Assembly (NCBI GenBank): GCA_946800325.1
Contig: CAMPEJ010000002.1
Location: 310,001 to 374,000, forward strand
DNA: 64,000 nucleotides
Direction: 5' to 3'
Origin: Luzula sylvatica
Taxonomy: Eukaryota > Streptophyta > Magnoliopsida > Poales > Juncaceae
In this document: piece by piece, positions 48,513 through 61,700 of the stretch
Layout of the letters: each line of letters begins with the position of its first letter
Numbering within the stretch: position 1 is the stretch's first letter
Position numbers and translations under genes: made by a program
The notes under the pieces: generated by a model
Databases searched by the model: none
Told to the model about the DNA's origin: nothing
What the model saw: the letters and a program-made list of their open reading frames with translations, nothing else

Positions 48513-48958
48513 TTTTGTCGTCCTCGACAAAATAAAACGTAATAAAATATATTTTAAGCACAAAAAATACAAGTTAGGTTTTGTTGAAATTGTAATCACA
48601 CTATCTCATAAATTTGAATTTCACAAGAAATATTTATACTCTCTTAATCATATGTTATTTCAAGAGGAACAAAATATCAAACTTCTATAATGAGGATTTT
48701 GCGAATTTTTAAAATATTTATTAAGAAATGATTTTCACTCGAAAAAGATAGTTAAACACCACATAATGAACGTAACACCACATAATTAAAGAGGAAAAAT
48801 CTTTTAAAAGTATTAATAGAACCAATTTTTTTTCATTTTTGCAAAAGTTGACCTTAAATGTAAGTAATTCACTTTTATAACCGCTCGGTACGTAAGTACT
48901 TGGGTCCTCCTTAGATCCAACCAAATTTCCTTAAATTTTGCTCAAAAATATTATTTTA

Positions 48959-48960
<2 letters not shown>

Positions 48961-48991
<31 letters not shown>

Positions 48992-49097
48992 TTCTTTTGC
49001 TTTTTTTTCTATTTTCTTTTTCTTTTCTTTTTTTTCTTTTCTTTTTTTTCTTTTTTCTTTTTTTCTTTCTTTTTTTCTTTTTTTCTTTCTTTTTTCT
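48961..49097 (+). repeat. Poly-pyrimidine (T/C) tract
   Basis: About 137 bp of T with interspersed C, broken by one G (48999) and one A (49011). On the element's sense strand it is A/G-rich. It produces a meaningless Phe-rich open frame. Confidence 0.9.
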
Positions 49098-49419
49098 ATC
49101 TTCTTTCATTGAAATATTTTTATATAAAATATTAATTCACAATGTTTCGAACCGATCATGAGTACGGTTCGCTCATGCCCGGCTTACTCCATTGCGAATT
49201 CTTTTTTGAAAAAATCGCGAGCGCAATAAAATTCCGTTTGGTTGGAACATAAGTCGCCATGAACGGTTAGGATCCTTAAGTGTAAGTTGTCAAATTTTTA
49301 AACTAATGCAAAAACTACCAAAAATGGTTGAATAAAACTTTTTAGAATTTCTTAATTAAGAATGGGTTCTTATTCAAAAATGGTGTGCCACGTAAATCAC
49401 AATGAAAATCATTTAAAAT

Positions 49420-49425
49420 AAATAT
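49420..49425. other. Right junction of the gypsy-type fragment with satellite
   Basis: Element sequence ...AAAATAAAT passes into ATTATGTGGTAAAAG. AAAT also fits the satellite (gtgaaatgttatg), so up to four bases of imperfect microhomology are possible. Relative to the left flank only 42 bp of the monomer are missing. Confidence 0.7.
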
Positions 49426-52400
49426 TATGTGGTAAAAGATACGATTCAAATGATCTCAAAATACGTTATTTGAACTCCCCAAAGCATAAACAGATTGTTT
49501 TGAATAGAAAAACAAACTTTCTTAGTGTTTGTAAATTTTGGTGAAATGTTATGTAGTAAAAGATACGATTCAAATGATCTCAAAATACGTTATTTGAACT
49601 CCCCAAAGCATAAACAGATTGTTTTGAATCGAAAAACAAACTTTCTTAGTGTTTGTAAATTTTGGTGAAATGTTATGTAGTAAAAGATACGATTCAAATG
49701 ATCTCAAAATACGTTATTTGAACTCCCCAAAGCATAAACAGATTGTTTTGAATCGAAAAACAAACTTTCTTAGTGTTTGTAAATTTTGGTGAAATGTTAT
49801 GTGGTAAAAGATACGATTCAAATGATCTCAAAATACGTTATTTGAACTCCCCAAAGTATAAACAGATTGTTTTGAATCGAAAAACAAACTTTCTTAGTGT
49901 TTAAAATTTTGGTGAAATGTTATGTAGTAAAAGATACGATTCAAATGATCTCAAAATACGTTATTTGAACTCCCCAAAGCATAAACAGATTGTTTTGAAT
50001 CGAAAAACAAACTTTCTTAGTGTTTTTAAATTTTGGTGAAATGTTATGTCGTAAAAGATACGATTCAAATGATCTCAAAATACGTTATTTGAACTCCCCA
50101 AAGCAAAAACAGATTGTTTTGAATCGAAAAACAAACTGTCTTAGTGTATGTAAATTTTGGTGAAATGTTATATGGAAAAAGATACGATTCAAATGATCTC
50201 AAAATACGTTATTTGAACTCCCCAAAGCATAAACAAATTGTTTTGAATCGAAAAAAAAACTTTCTTAGTGTTTGTAAATTTTGGTGAAATGTTATGTGGT
50301 AAAAGATACGATTCAAATGATCTCAAAATACGTTATTTGAACTCCCCAAAGCATAAACAGATTGTTTTGAATCGAAAAACAAACTTTCGTAGTGTTTTTA
50401 AATTTTGGTGAAATGTTATGTGGTACAAGATACGATTCAAATGATCTCAAAATACGTTATTTGAACTCCCCAAAGCATAAACAAATTGTTTTGAATCGAA
50501 AAACAAACTTTCTTAGTGTTTGTAAATTTTGGTAAAATGTTATGTGGTAAAAGATACGATTCAAATGATCTCAAAATACGTTATTTGAACTCCCCATAGC
50601 ATAAACAGATTGTTTTGAATCGAAAAACAAACTTCCTTAGTGTTTGTAAATTTTGGTGAAATGTTATGTGGTAAAAGATACGATTCAAATGATCTCAAAA
50701 TACGATTCAAATGATTCAAATGATCCCACAGCATAAACAGATTGTTTTGAATCGAAAAACAAACTTTCTTAGTGTTTGTAAATTTTGGTGAAATGTTATG
50801 TGGTAAAAGATACGATTCAAATGATCTCAAAATACGTTATTTGAACTCCCCAAAGCATAAACAGATTGTTTTGAATCGAAAATCAAACTTTCTCAGTGTT
50901 TGTAAATTTTGGTGAAATGTTATGTGGTAAAAGATACGAATCAAATGATCTCAAAATACGTTATTTGAACTCCCCAAAGCATAAACAGATTGTTTTGAAT
51001 CGAAAAACAAACTTTCTTAGTGTTTGTAAATTTTGGTAAAATGTTATGTAGTAAAAGATACGATTCAAATGATCTCAAAATACGTTATTTGAACTCCCCA
51101 AAGCATAAACAGATTGTTTTGAATCGAAAAACAAACTTTCTTAGTGTTTGTAAATTTTGGTGAAATGTTATGTGGTAAAAGATACGAATCAAATGATCTC
51201 AAAATACGTTATTTGAACTCCCCAAAGCATAAACAGATTGTTTCGAATCGAAAAACAAACTTTCTTAGTGTTTGTAATTTTTGGTGAAATGTTATGTGGT
51301 AAAAGATACGATTCAAATGATCTCAAAATACGTTATTTGAACTCCCCAAAGCATAAACAAATTGTTTTGAATCGAAAAACAAACTTTCTTAGTGTTTGTA
51401 AATTTTGGTGAAATGTTATGTGGTAAAAGATACGATTCAAATGATCTCAAAATACGTTATTTGAACTCCCCAAAGCATAAACAAATTGTTTTGAATCGAA
51501 AAACAAACTTTCTTAGTGTTTGTAAATTTTGGTGAAATGTTATGTGGTAAAAGATACGATTCAAATGATCTCAAAATACGTTATTTGAACTCCCCAAAGC
51601 ATAAACAGATTGTTTTGAATAGAAAAACAAACTTTCTTAGTGTTTGTAAATTTTGGTGAAATGTTATGTGGTAAAAGATACGATTCAAATGATCTCAAAA
51701 TACGTTATTTGAACTCCCCAAAGCATAAACAGATTGTTTTGAATCGAAAAACAAACTTTCTTAGTGTTTGTAAATTTTGGTGAAATGTTATGTGGTAAAA
51801 GATACGATTCAAATGATCCCAAAATACGTTATTTGAACTCCCCAAAGCATAAACAAATTGTTTTGAATCGAAAAACAAACTTTCTTAGTGTTTGTAAATT
51901 TTGGTGAAATGTTATGTGGTAAAAGATACGATTCAATTGATCTCAAAATACGTTATTTGAACTCCCCAAAGCATAAACAGATTGTTTGGAATAGAAAAAC
52001 AAACTTTCTTAGTGTTTGTAAATTTTGGTGAAATGTTATGTGGTAAAAGATACGATTCAAATGATCTCAAAATACGTTATTTGAACTCCCCAAAGCATAA
52101 ACAGATTGTTTTGAATCGAAAAACAAACTTTCGTAGTGTTTGTAAATTTTGGTGAAATGTTATGTGGTACAAGATACGATTCAAATGATCTCAAAATACG
52201 TTATTTGAACTCCCCAAAGCATAAACAAATTGTTTTGAATCGAAAAACAAACTTTCTTAGTGTTTGTAAATTTTGGTGAAATGTTATGTGGTAAAAGATA
52301 CGATTCAAATGATCTCAAAATACGTTATTTGAACTCCCCAAAGCATAAACAGATTGTTTTGAATAGAAAAACAAACTTTCTTAGTGTTTGTAAATTTTGG

Positions 52401-55400
52401 TGAAATGTTATGTGGTAAAAGATACGATTCAAATGATCTCAAAATACGTTATTTGAACTCCCCAAAGCATAAACAGATTGTTTTGAATCGAAAAACAAAC
52501 TTTCGTAGTGTTTGTAAATTTTGGTGAAATGTTATGTGGTACAAGATACGATTCAAATGATCTCAAAATAAGTTATTTGAATTCCCCAATGCATAAACAA
52601 ATTGTTTTGAATCGAAAAACAAACTTTCTTAGTGTTTGTAAATTTTGGTAAAATGTTATGTGGTAAAAGATACGATTCAAATGATCTCAAAATACGTTAT
52701 TTGAACTACCCAAAGCATAAACAGATTGTTTTGAATCGAAAAACAAACTTTCTTAGTGTTTGTAAATTTTGGTGAAATGTTATGTGGTAAAAGATACGAT
52801 TCAAATGATCTCAAAATACGTTATTTGAACTCCCCAAAGCATAAACAGATTGTTTTGAATCGAAAAACAAACTTTTTAGTGTTTAAAATTTTGGTGAAAT
52901 GTTATGTAGTAAAAGATACGATTCAAATGATCTCAAAATACGTTATTTGAACTCCCCAAAGCATAAACAGATTCTTTTGAATCGAAAAACAAACTTTCTT
53001 AGTGTTTGTAAATTTTGGTGAAATGTTATGTCGTAAAAGATACGATTCAAATGATCTCAAAATACGTTATTTGAACTCCCCAAAGCATAAACAGATTGTT
53101 TTGAATCGAAAAACAAACTGTCTTAGTGTTTGTAAATTTTGGTGAAATGTTATATGGAAAAAGATACGATTCAAATGATCTCAAAATACGTTATTTGAAC
53201 TCCCCAAAGCATAAACAAATTGTTTTGAATCGAAAAACAAACTTTCTTAGTGTTTGTAAATTTTGGTGAAATGTTATGTGGTAAAAGATACGATTCAAAT
53301 GATCTCAAAATATGTTATTTGAACTCCCCAAAGCATAAACAGATTGTTTTGAATCGAAAAACAAACTTTCGTAGTGTTTGTAAATTTTGGTGAAATGTTA
53401 TGGGGTACAAGATGCGATTCAAATGATCTCAAAATACGTAATTTGAACTCCCCAAAGCATAAACAAATTGTTTTGAATCGAAAAACAAACTTTCTTAGTG
53501 TTTGTAAATTTTGGTAAAATGTTATGTGGTAAAAGATACGATTCAAATGATCTCAAAATACGTTATTTGAACTCCCCATAGCATAAACTGATTGTTTTGA
53601 ATCGAAAAACAAACTTCCTTAGTGTTTGTAAATTTTGGTGAAATGTTATGTGGTAAAAGATACGATTCAAATGATCTCAAAATACGATTCAAATGATTCA
53701 AATGATCCCACAGCATAAACAGATTGTTTTGAATCGAAAAACAAACTTTCTTAGTGTTTGTAAATTTTGGTGAAATGTTATGTAGTAAAAGATACGATTC
53801 AAATCATCTCAAAATACGTTATTTGAACTCCCCAAATCATAAACAGATTGCTTTGAATCGAAAAACAAACTTTCTTAGTGTTTGTAAATTTTGGTGAAAT
53901 GTTATGTGGTAAAAGATACGATTCAAATGATCTCAAAATACGTTATTTGAACTCCCCAAAGCATAAACAAATTGTTTTGAATCGAAAAACAAACTTTCTC
54001 AGTGTTTGTAAATTTTGGTGAAATGTTATGTGGTAAAAGATACGATTCAAATGATCTCAAAATACGTTATTTGAACTCCCCAAAGCATAAACAAATTGTT
54101 TTGAATCGAAAAACAAACTTTCTTAGTGTTTGTAAATTTTGGTAAAATGTTATGTGGTAAAAGATACGATTCAAATGATCTCAAAATACGTTATTTGAAC
54201 TCCCCAAAGCATAAACAGATTGTTTTGAATAGAAAAACAAACTTTCTTAGTGTTTGTAAATTTTGGTGAAATGTTATGTGGTAAAAGATACGAATCAAAT
54301 GATCTCAAAATACGTTATTTGAACTCCCCAAAGCATAAACAGATTGTTTCGAATCGAAAAACAAACTTTCTTAGTGTTTGTAAATTTTGGTGAAATGTTA
54401 TGTGGTAAAAGATACGATTCAAATGATCTCAAAATACGTTATTTGAACTCCCCAAAGCATAAACAAATTGTTTTGAATCGAAAAACAAACTTTCTCAGTG
54501 TTTGTAAATTTTGGTGAAATGTTATGTGGTAAAAGATACGATTCAAATGATCTCAAAATACGTTATTTGAACTCCCCAAAGCATAAACAAATTGTTTTGA
54601 ATCGAAAAACAAACTTTCTTAGTGTTTGTAAATTTTGGTGAAATGTTATGTGGTAAAAGATACGATTCAAATGATCTCAAAATACGTTATTTGAACTCCC
54701 CAAAGCATAAACAGATTGTTTTGAATAGAAAAACAAACTTTCTTAGTGTTTGTAAATTTTGGTGAAATGTTATGTGGTAAAAGATACGATTCAAATGATC
54801 TCAAAATACGTTATTTGAACTCCCCAAAGCATAAACATATTGTTTTGAATCGAAAAACAAACTTTCTTAGTGTTTGTAAATTTTGGTGAAATGTTATGTG
54901 GTAAAAGATACGATTCAAATGATCTCAAAATACGTTATTTGAACTCCCCAAAGCATAAACAAATTGTTTTGAATCGAAAAACAAACTTTCTTAGTGTTTG
55001 TAAATTTTGGTGAAATGTTATGTGGTAAAAGATACGATTCAAATGATCTCAAAATACGTTATTTGAACTCCCCAAAGCATAAACAGATTGTTTTGAATCG
55101 AAAAACAAACTTTCTTAGTGTTTGTAAATTTTGGTGAAATGTTATGTGGTAAAAGATACGATTCAAATGATCTCAAAATACGTTATTTGAACTCCCCAAA
55201 GCATAAACAGATTGTTTTGAATAGAAAAACAAACTTTCTTAGTGTTTGTAAATTTTGGTGAAATTTTATGTGGTACAAGATACGATTCAAATTATCTCAA
55301 AATACGTTATTTGAACTCCCCAAAGCATAAACAAATTGTTTTGAATCGAAAAACAAACTTTCTTAGTGTTTGTAAATTTTGGTGAAATGTTATATGGTAA

Positions 55401-56019
55401 AAGATACGATTCAAATGATCCCAAAATACGTTATTTGAACTACCCAAAGCATAAACCGATTGTTTTGAATCGAAAAACAAACTTTCTTAGTGTTTGTAAA
55501 TTTTGGTGAAATGTTATGTGGTAAAAGATACGATTCAAATGATCTCAAAATACGTTATTTGAACTCCCCAAAGCATAAACAGATTGTTTTGAATAGAAAA
55601 ACAAACTTTCTTAGTGTTTGTAAATTTTGGTGAAATGTTATGTGGTAAAAGATACGATTCAAATGATCTCAAAATACGTTATTTGAACTCCCCAAAGCAT
55701 AAACAGATTGTTTTGAATCGAAAAACAAATTTCGTAGTGTTTGTAAATTTTGGTGAAATGTTATGTGGTACAAGATACGATTCAAATTATCTCAAAATAC
55801 GTTATTTGAACTCCCCAAAGCATAAACAAATTGTTTTGAATCGAAAAACAAACTTTCTTAGTGTTTGTAAATTTTGGTAAAATGTTATATGGTAAAAGAT
55901 ACGATTCAAATGATCTCAAAATACGTTATTTGAACTACCCAAAGCATAAACCGATTGTTTTGAATCGAAAAACAAACTTTCTTAGTGTTTGTAAATTTTG
56001 GTGAAATGTTATGTGGTAA

Positions 56020-59000
56020 AAGATACGATTCAAATGATCTCAAAATACGTTATTTGAACTCCCCAAAGCATAAACAGATTGTTTTGAATCGAAAAACAAA
56101 CTTTCTTAGTGTTTAAAATTTTGGTGAAATGTTATGTAGTAAAAGATACGATTCAAATGATCTCAAAATACGTTATTTGAACTCCCCAAAGCATAAACAG
56201 ATTGTTTTTAATCGAAAAACAAACTTTCTTAGTGTTTGTAAATTTTGGTGAAATGTTATGTCGTAAAAGATACGATTCAAATGATCTCAAAATACGTTAT
56301 TTGAACTCCCCAAAGCATAAACATATTGTTTTGAATCGAAAAACAAACTGTCTTAGTGTTTGTAAATTTTGGTGAAATGTTATATGGAAAAAGATACGAT
56401 TCAAATGATCTCAAAATACGTTATTTGAACTCCCCAAAGCATAAACAAATTGTTTTGAATCGAAAAACAAACTTTCTTAGTGTTTGTAAATTTTGGTGAA
56501 ATGTTATGTGGTAAAAGATACGATTCAAATGATCTCAAAATACGTTATTTGAACTCCCCAAAGCATAAACAGATTGTTTTGAATCGAAAAACAAACTTTC
56601 GTAGTGTTTGTAAATTTTGGTGAAATGTTATGTGGTACAAGATACGATTCAAATGATCTCAAAATACGTTATTTGAATTCCCCAAAGCATAAACAAATTG
56701 TTTTGAATCGAAAAACAAACTTTCTTAGTGTTTGTAAATTTTGGTAAAATGTTATGTGGTAAAAGATACGATTCAAATGATCTCAAAATACGTTATTTGA
56801 ACTACCCAAAGCATAAACAGATTGTTTTGAATCGAAAAACAAACTTTCTTAGTGTTTGTAAATTTTGGTGAAATGTTATGTGGTAAAAGATACGATTCAA
56901 ATGATCTCAAAATACGTTATTTGAACTCCCCAAAGCATAAACAGATTGTTTGGAATCGAAAAACAAACTTTTTAGTGTTTAAAATTTTGGTGAAATGTTA
57001 TGTAGTAAAAGATACGATTCAAATGATCTCAAAATACGTTATTTGAACTCCCCAAAGCATAAACAGATTCTTTTGAATCGAAAAACAAACTTTCTTAGTG
57101 TTTGTAAATTTTGGTGAAATGTTATGTCGTAAAAGATACGATTCAAATGATCTCAAAATACGATATTTGAACTCCCCAAAGCATAAACAGATTGTTTTGA
57201 ATCGAAAAACAAACTGTCTTAGTGTTTGTAAATTTTGGTGAAATGTTATATGGAAAAAGATACGATTCAAATGATCTCAAAATACGTTATTTGAACTCCC
57301 CAAAGCATAAACAAATTGTTTTGAATCGAAAAACAAACTTTCTTAGTGTTTGTAAATTTTGGTGAAATGTTATGTGGTAAAAGATACGATTCAAATGATC
57401 TCAAAATACGTTATTTGATCTCCCCAAAGCATAAACAGATTGTTTTGAATCGAAAAACAAACTTTCGTAGTGTTTGTAAATTTTGGTGAAATGTTATGTG
57501 GTACAAGATACGATTCAAATGATCTCAAAATATGTTATTTGAACTCCCCAAAGCATAAACAGATTGTTTTGAATCGAAAAACAAACTTTCTTAGTGTTTG
57601 TAAATTTTGGTGAAATGTTATGTGGTAAAAGATACGATTCGAATTATCTAAAAATATGTTATTTGAACTCCCCAAAGCATAAACAAATTGTTTTGAATCG
57701 AAAAACAAACTTTCTTAGTGTTTGTAAATTTTGGTGAAATGTTATGTAGTAAAAGATACGATTCAAATGATCTCAAAATATGTTATTTGAACTCCCCAAA
57801 GCATAAACAGATTGTTTTGAATCGAAAAACAAACTTTCTTAGTGTTTGTAAATTTTGGTGAAATGTTATGTGGTAAAAGATACGATTCAAATGATCTCAA
57901 AATACGTTATTTGAACTCCCCAAAGCATAAACAGATTGTTTTGAATCGAAAAACAAACTTTCTTAGTGTTTAAAATTTTGGTGAAATGTTATGTAGTAAA
58001 AGATACGATTCAAATGATCTCAAAATACGTTATTTGAACTCCCCAAAGCATAAACAGATTGTTTTTAATCGAAAAACAAACTTTCTTAGTGTTTGTAAAT
58101 TTTGGTGAAATGTTATGTCGTAAAAGATACGATTCAAATGATCTCAAAATACGTTATTTGAACTCCCCAAAGCATAAACAGATTGTTTTGAATCGAAAAA
58201 CAAACTGTCTTAGTGTTTGTAAATTTTGGTGAAATGTTATATGGAAAAAGATACGATTCAAATGATCTCAAAATACGTTATTTGAACTCCCCAAAGCATA
58301 AACAAATTGTTTTGAATCGAAAAACAAACTTTCTTAGTGTTTGTAAATTTTGGTGAAATGTTATGTGGTAAAAGATACGATTCAAATGATCTCAAAATAC
58401 GTTATTTGAACTCCCCAAAGCATAAACAGATTGTTTTGAATCGAAAAACAAACTTTCGTAGTGTTTGTAAATTTTGGTGAAATGTTATGTGGTACAAGAT
58501 ACGATTCAAATGATCTCAAAATACGTTATTTGAATTCCCCAAAGCATAAACAAATTGTTTTGAATCGAAAAACAAACTTTCTTAGTGTTTGTAAATTTTG
58601 GTAAAATGTTATGTGGTAAAAGATACGATTCAAATGATCTCAAAATACGTTATTTGAACTACCCAAAGCATAAACAGATTGTTTTGAATCGAAAAACAAA
58701 CTTTCTTAGTGTTTGTAAATTTTGGTGAAATGTTATGTGGTAAAAGATACGATTCAAATGATCTCAAAATACGTTATTTGAACTCCCCAAAGCATAAACA
58801 GATTGTTTTGAATCGAAAAACAAACTTTTTAGTGTTTAAAATTTTGGTGAAATGTTATGTAGTAAAAGATACGATTGAAATGATCTCAAAATACGTTATT
58901 TGAACTCCCCAAAGCATAAACAGATTCTTTTGAATCGAAAAACAAACTTTCTTAGTGTTTGTAAATTTTGGTGAAATGTTATGTCGTAAAAGATACGATT

Positions 59001-59737
59001 CAAATGATCTCAAAATACGTTATTTGAACTCCCCAAAGCATAAACAGATTGTTTTGAATCGAAAAACAAACTGTCTTAGTGTTTGTAAATTTTGGTGAAA
59101 TGTTATATGGAAAAAGATACGATTCAAATGATCTCAAAATACGTTATTTGAACTCCCCAAAGCATAAACAAATTGTTTTGAATCGAAAAACAAACTTTCT
59201 TAGTGTTTGTAAATTTTGGTGAAATGTTATGTGGTAAAAGATACGATTCAAATGATCTCAAAATACGTTATTTGATCTCCCCAAAGCATAAACAGATTGT
59301 TTTGAATCGAAAAACAAACTTTCGTAGTGTTTGTAAATTTTGGTGAAATGTTATGTGGTACAAGATACGATTCAAATGATCTCAAAATATGTTATTTGAA
59401 CTCCCCAAAGCATAAACAGATTGTTTTGAATCGAAAAACAAACTTTCTTAGTGTTTGTAAATTTTGGTGAAATGTTATGTGGTAAAAGATACGATTCGAA
59501 TTATCTAAAAATATGTTATTTGAACTCCCCAAAGCATAAACAAATTGTTTTGAATCGAAAAACAAACTTTCTTAGTGTTTGTAAATTTTGGTGAAATGTT
59601 ATGTAGTAAAAGATACGATTCAAATGATCTCAAAATATGTTATTTGAACTCCCCAAAGCATAAACAGATTGTTTTGAATCGAAAAACAAACTTTCTTAGT
59701 GTTTGTAAATTTTGGTGAAATGTTATGTGGTAAAAGA
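56020..59737 (+). repeat. 15-monomer HOR (1,857 bp), two copies
   Basis: The gattcgaattatc monomer at 57635 recurs at 59492 and gtttttaatcg near 56210 recurs near 58067. 1,857 = 15 x 124 - 3, the three bases being lost in the aactttttag and gtgtttaaaa monomers. Confidence 0.83.
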
Positions 59738-61700
59738 TACGATTCGAATTATCTAAAAATATGTTATTTGAACTCCCCAAAGCATAAACAAATTGTTTTG
59801 AATCGAAAAACAAACTTTCTTAGTGTTTGTAAATTTTGGTGAAATGTTATGAAGTAAAAGATACGATTCAAATGATCTCAAAATCCGTTATTTGAACTCC
59901 CCAAAGCATAAACAGATTGTTTTGAATCGAAAATCAAACTTTCTCAGTGTTTGTAAATTTTGGTGAAATGTTATGTGGTAAAAGATACGATTCAAATGAT
60001 CTCAAAATACGTTATTTGAACTCCCCAAAGCATAAACAGATTGTTTTGAATTGAAAAACAAACTTTCTTAGTGTTTGTAAATTTTGGTGAAATGTTATGT
60101 CGTAAAAGATACGATTCGAATGATCTCAAAATACGTTATTTGAACTCCCCAAAGCATAAACAGATTGTTTTGAATCGAAAAACAAACTGTCTTAGTGTTT
60201 GTAAATTTTGGTGAAATGTTATCTGGAAAAAGATACGATTCAAATTATCTCAAAATACGTTATTTGAACTCCCAAAAGCATAAACAAATTGTTTTGAATC
60301 GAAAAACAAATTTTCTTAGTGTTTGTGAATTTCGGTGAAATGTTATGTGGTAAAAGATACGATTCGAATGATCTCAAAATACGTTATTTGAACTGCCCAA
60401 AGCATAAACAGATTGTTTTGAATAGAAAAACAAACTTTCTTAGTGTTTGTAAATTTTGGTGAAATGTTAGGTGGTAAAAGATACGATTCAAATGATCTCA
60501 AAATACGTTATTTGAACTCCCCAAAGCATAAACAGATTGTTTTGAATCGAAAAACAAACTTTCTTAGTGTTTGTAAATTTTGGTGAAATGTTATGTGGTA
60601 AAAGATACGATTCGAATTATCTAAAAATATGTTATTTGAACTCCCCAAAGCATAAACAAATTGTTTTGAATCGAAAAACAAACTTTCTTAGTGTTTGTAA
60701 ATTTTGGTGAAATGTTATGTAGTAAAAGATACGATTCAAATGATCTCAAAATATGTTATTTGAACTCCCCAAAGCATAAACAGATTGTTTTGAATCGAAA
60801 AACAAACTTTCTTAGTGTTTGTAAATTTTGGTGAAATGTTATGTGGTAAAAGATACGATTCGAATTATCTAAAAATATGTTATTTGAACTCCCCAAAGCA
60901 TAAACAAATTGTTTTGAATCGAAAAACAAACTTTCTTAGTGTTTGTAAATTTTGGTGAAATGTTATGAAGTAAAAGATACGATTCAAATGATCTCAAAAT
61001 CCGTTATTTGAACTCCCCAAAGCATAAACAGATTGTTTTGAATCGAAAATCAAACTTTCTCAGTGTTTGTAAATTTTGGTGAAATGTTATGTGGTAAAAG
61101 ATACGATTCAAATGATCTCAAAATACGTTATTTGAACTCCCCAAAGCATAAACAGATTGTTTTGAATTGAAAAACAAACTTTCTTAGTGTTTGTAAATTT
61201 TGGTGAAATGTTATGTCGTAAAAGATACGATTCGAATGATCTCAAAATACGTTATTTGAACTCCCCAAAGCATAAACAGATTGTTTTGAATCGAAAAACA
61301 AACTGTCTTAGTGTTTGTAAATTTTGGTGAAATGTTATCTGGAAAAAGATACGATTCAAATTATCTCAAAATACGTTATTTGAACTCCCAAAAGCATAAA
61401 CAAATTGTTTTGAATCGAAAAACAAATTTTCTTAGTGTTTGTGAATTTCGGTGAAATGTTATGTGGTAAAAGATACGATTCGAATGATCTCAAAATACGT
61501 TATTTGAACTGCCCAAAGCATAAACAGATTGTTTTGAATAGAAAAACAAACTTTCTTAGTGTTTGTAAATTTTGGTGAAATGTTAGGTGGTAAAAGATAC
61601 GATTCAAATGATCTCAAAATACGTTATTTGAACTCCCCAAAGCATAAACAGATTGTTTTGAATCGAAAAACAAACTTTCTTAGTGTTTGTAAATTTTGGT
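59490..61700 (+). repeat. 9-monomer HOR (1,116 bp), two copies
   Basis: gaagtaaaag at 59851 recurs at 60967 (9 x 124), with the gattcgaattatc, atccgtt, gtgaatttcgg and gttaggtgg monomers in the same order in both units. Confidence 0.85.

Larger units (their letters stand above)
48495..49424 (-). mobile_element. Truncated internal 3' fragment of the gypsy-type element
   Basis: About 930 bp upstream of the 3' LTR in element orientation, ending abruptly in satellite at about 49424. No coding motif is recognised, which fits a 3' untranslated region. It contains a long pyrimidine tract and a 7-bp-stem inverted repeat (CGAACCG 49148-49154 / CGGTTCG 49165-49171). Gag, pol and the 5' LTR are absent from the window, so the element is 5'-truncated. 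Confidence 0.72.
46464..53707 (+). repeat. HOR containing the +8-bp monomer, interrupted by the gypsy-type fragment
   Basis: The expanded monomer with cccacagc occurs at 46608, 50705 and 53687. The first interval is 4,097 bp; minus the 2,273-bp insertion it is 1,824 bp, equal to 15 monomers + 8 - 2 - 42. The second interval is 2,982 bp, or 24 monomers + 6. The element therefore sits inside one unit of an existing HOR. Confidence 0.78.
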
